A DNA stretch of 6,065 bases from AR5 sp041497115. Lineage in GTDB: Bacteria > Methylomirabilota > Methylomirabilia > Rokubacteriales > CSP1-6. The stretch spans positions 1 to 6,065 of the forward strand of contig JBGQFW010000169.1 of NCBI GenBank assembly GCA_041497115.1, written 5' to 3'. Positions within the stretch are counted from its first letter, which is position 1, and the number at the start of each line of letters is the position of its first letter. Shown here in pieces: positions 5,764 through 6,065 of the stretch. Below the pieces are notes generated by a model. It was not told where the DNA came from. It ran no database searches and saw only the letters and a list, made by a program, of their open reading frames with translations. Both the position numbers and the translations under genes were made by a program.

Positions 5764-5769
5764 TACTAT
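5764..5769 (+). promoter_or_regulatory. Weak -10-like hexamer (TACTAT) upstream of the PIG-L gene
   Basis: The 66-nt gap between galE and the next gene has one AT-richer patch (5751-5770) holding TACTAT, 14 nt before the ATG at 5784. No -35 match, no hairpin terminator after galE and no Shine-Dalgarno before the ATG can be seen. The downstream gene could therefore have its own promoter here or be read through from galE. Confidence 0.25.
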
Positions 5770-5783
5770 CGTGTGAGCCGCCG

Positions 5784-6065
5784 ATGACGTCCTCCATGCT
5801 CCTGCGCGACACTCTCTGGAACGTACCGTTCTGGGCCGCCCTCGGCGTGGCAATCCTGGCGGGCTCGTCCGACGTCGGCCACGCCGCCGAGCCACCGACG
5901 GGGGCCGCGATCCTCCAGACGCTGCGCAGCTTCGCCACCATGGGCAGCGTGCTCTATGTCGCCGCCCATCCCGACGACGAGAACACGCAGGCCCTCACCT
6001 ACCTGGCGCGCGGCCGCGGATATCGGACGGCCTATCTCTCGCTCACCCGCGGCGACGGCGGACAG
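5784..6065 (+). CDS. PIG-L family deacetylase, exported, 3' part beyond the window
   Basis: The first 94 residues of a PIG-L (LmbE-type) zinc deacetylase; most of the gene lies beyond the right edge. Characterised family members remove N-acetyl groups from GlcNAc-like sugars, as in MshB and the GPI pathway enzyme. Residues 1-35 look like a signal peptide: R8, a hydrophobic core at about 15-27, and a Gly-His-Ala type cleavage site near 34. The protein is thus probably exported, unlike MshB. The hallmark AHPDDE is at 61-66, giving zinc ligands H62 and D65 and the catalytic base D64; the third ligand His would lie beyond the window. SLTRGDGGQ (86-94) is typical of the large secreted branch of the family, whose members can carry further C-terminal domains. 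ATG 5784 is the first in-frame start; ATG 5796 would also keep the signal peptide. Following galE on the same strand, it may act on cell-envelope or external amino sugars. Confidence 0.88.
   Translation, partial: MTSSMLLRDTLWNVPFWAALGVAILAGSSDVGHAAEPPTGAAILQTLRSFATMGSVLYVAAHPDDENTQALTYLARGRGYRTAYLSLTRGDGGQ

Noticed and set aside
5758..5787. A mini open frame (ATG to TGA, nine residues) overlapping the PIG-L start by ATGA.
   Set aside because: It has no ribosome binding site and the length is within chance expectation; a leader-peptide role cannot be supported.

Overview
This window is very GC-rich (by eye about 70% or more) and densely coding, with little intergenic space. Frequent GTG starts, C/G-ending codons and the gene mix point to a high-GC soil- or sediment-type bacterium. 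That mix is an MhpD-type hydratase, an amidase, a stand-alone MetE-core protein, a small exported ComEA-like HhH protein and an exported PIG-L deacetylase with an 'SLTRGDGGQ' stretch. Rokubacteria/Methylomirabilota or a deltaproteobacterium-like lineage would fit, but this is inference; no rRNA or marker gene is present to settle it.

Layout. From a divergent intergenic region at about 4684-4742, two blocks run outward. Leftward (minus strand, in transcription order): a MetE-core/YxjG-like methyltransferase (4683 to 3577), then 27 nt later a small exported helix-hairpin-helix protein (3549 to 3187). A perfect 13-bp hairpin (3147-3179) follows and probably ends that unit. A second minus-strand unit then starts near 3120: an unrecognised 50-residue protein, an amidase-signature hydrolase, a CPBP-family membrane protease and a 2-keto-4-pentenoate hydratase-family enzyme that runs off the left edge. 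These four genes overlap by 8 nt, overlap by 1 nt, and are then separated by 7 nt, so they are almost certainly one translationally coupled operon. Rightward (plus strand): a UDP-glucose 4-epimerase (galE-type, 4743-5717), then a 66-nt gap and the first 94 codons of an exported PIG-L deacetylase that runs off the right edge.

How the genes may work together. Amidase plus hydratase suggests a small catabolic unit in which an amide is hydrolysed and an unsaturated 2-keto acid is hydrated, but the substrates cannot be read from the sequence. The CPBP protease between them is unexpected. GalE and the PIG-L deacetylase could both relate to cell-surface sugars, though they may simply be neighbours.

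I found no mobile element, CRISPR array, RNA gene or clearly new multi-gene defence or biosynthetic system. The points most worth a second look are the tiny gene coupled to the amidase, the protease inside a catabolic operon, and the Shine-Dalgarno-poor starts placed exactly 10 nt downstream of -10-like hexamers, which suggest leaderless transcripts and a shared symmetric promoter between the divergent genes.
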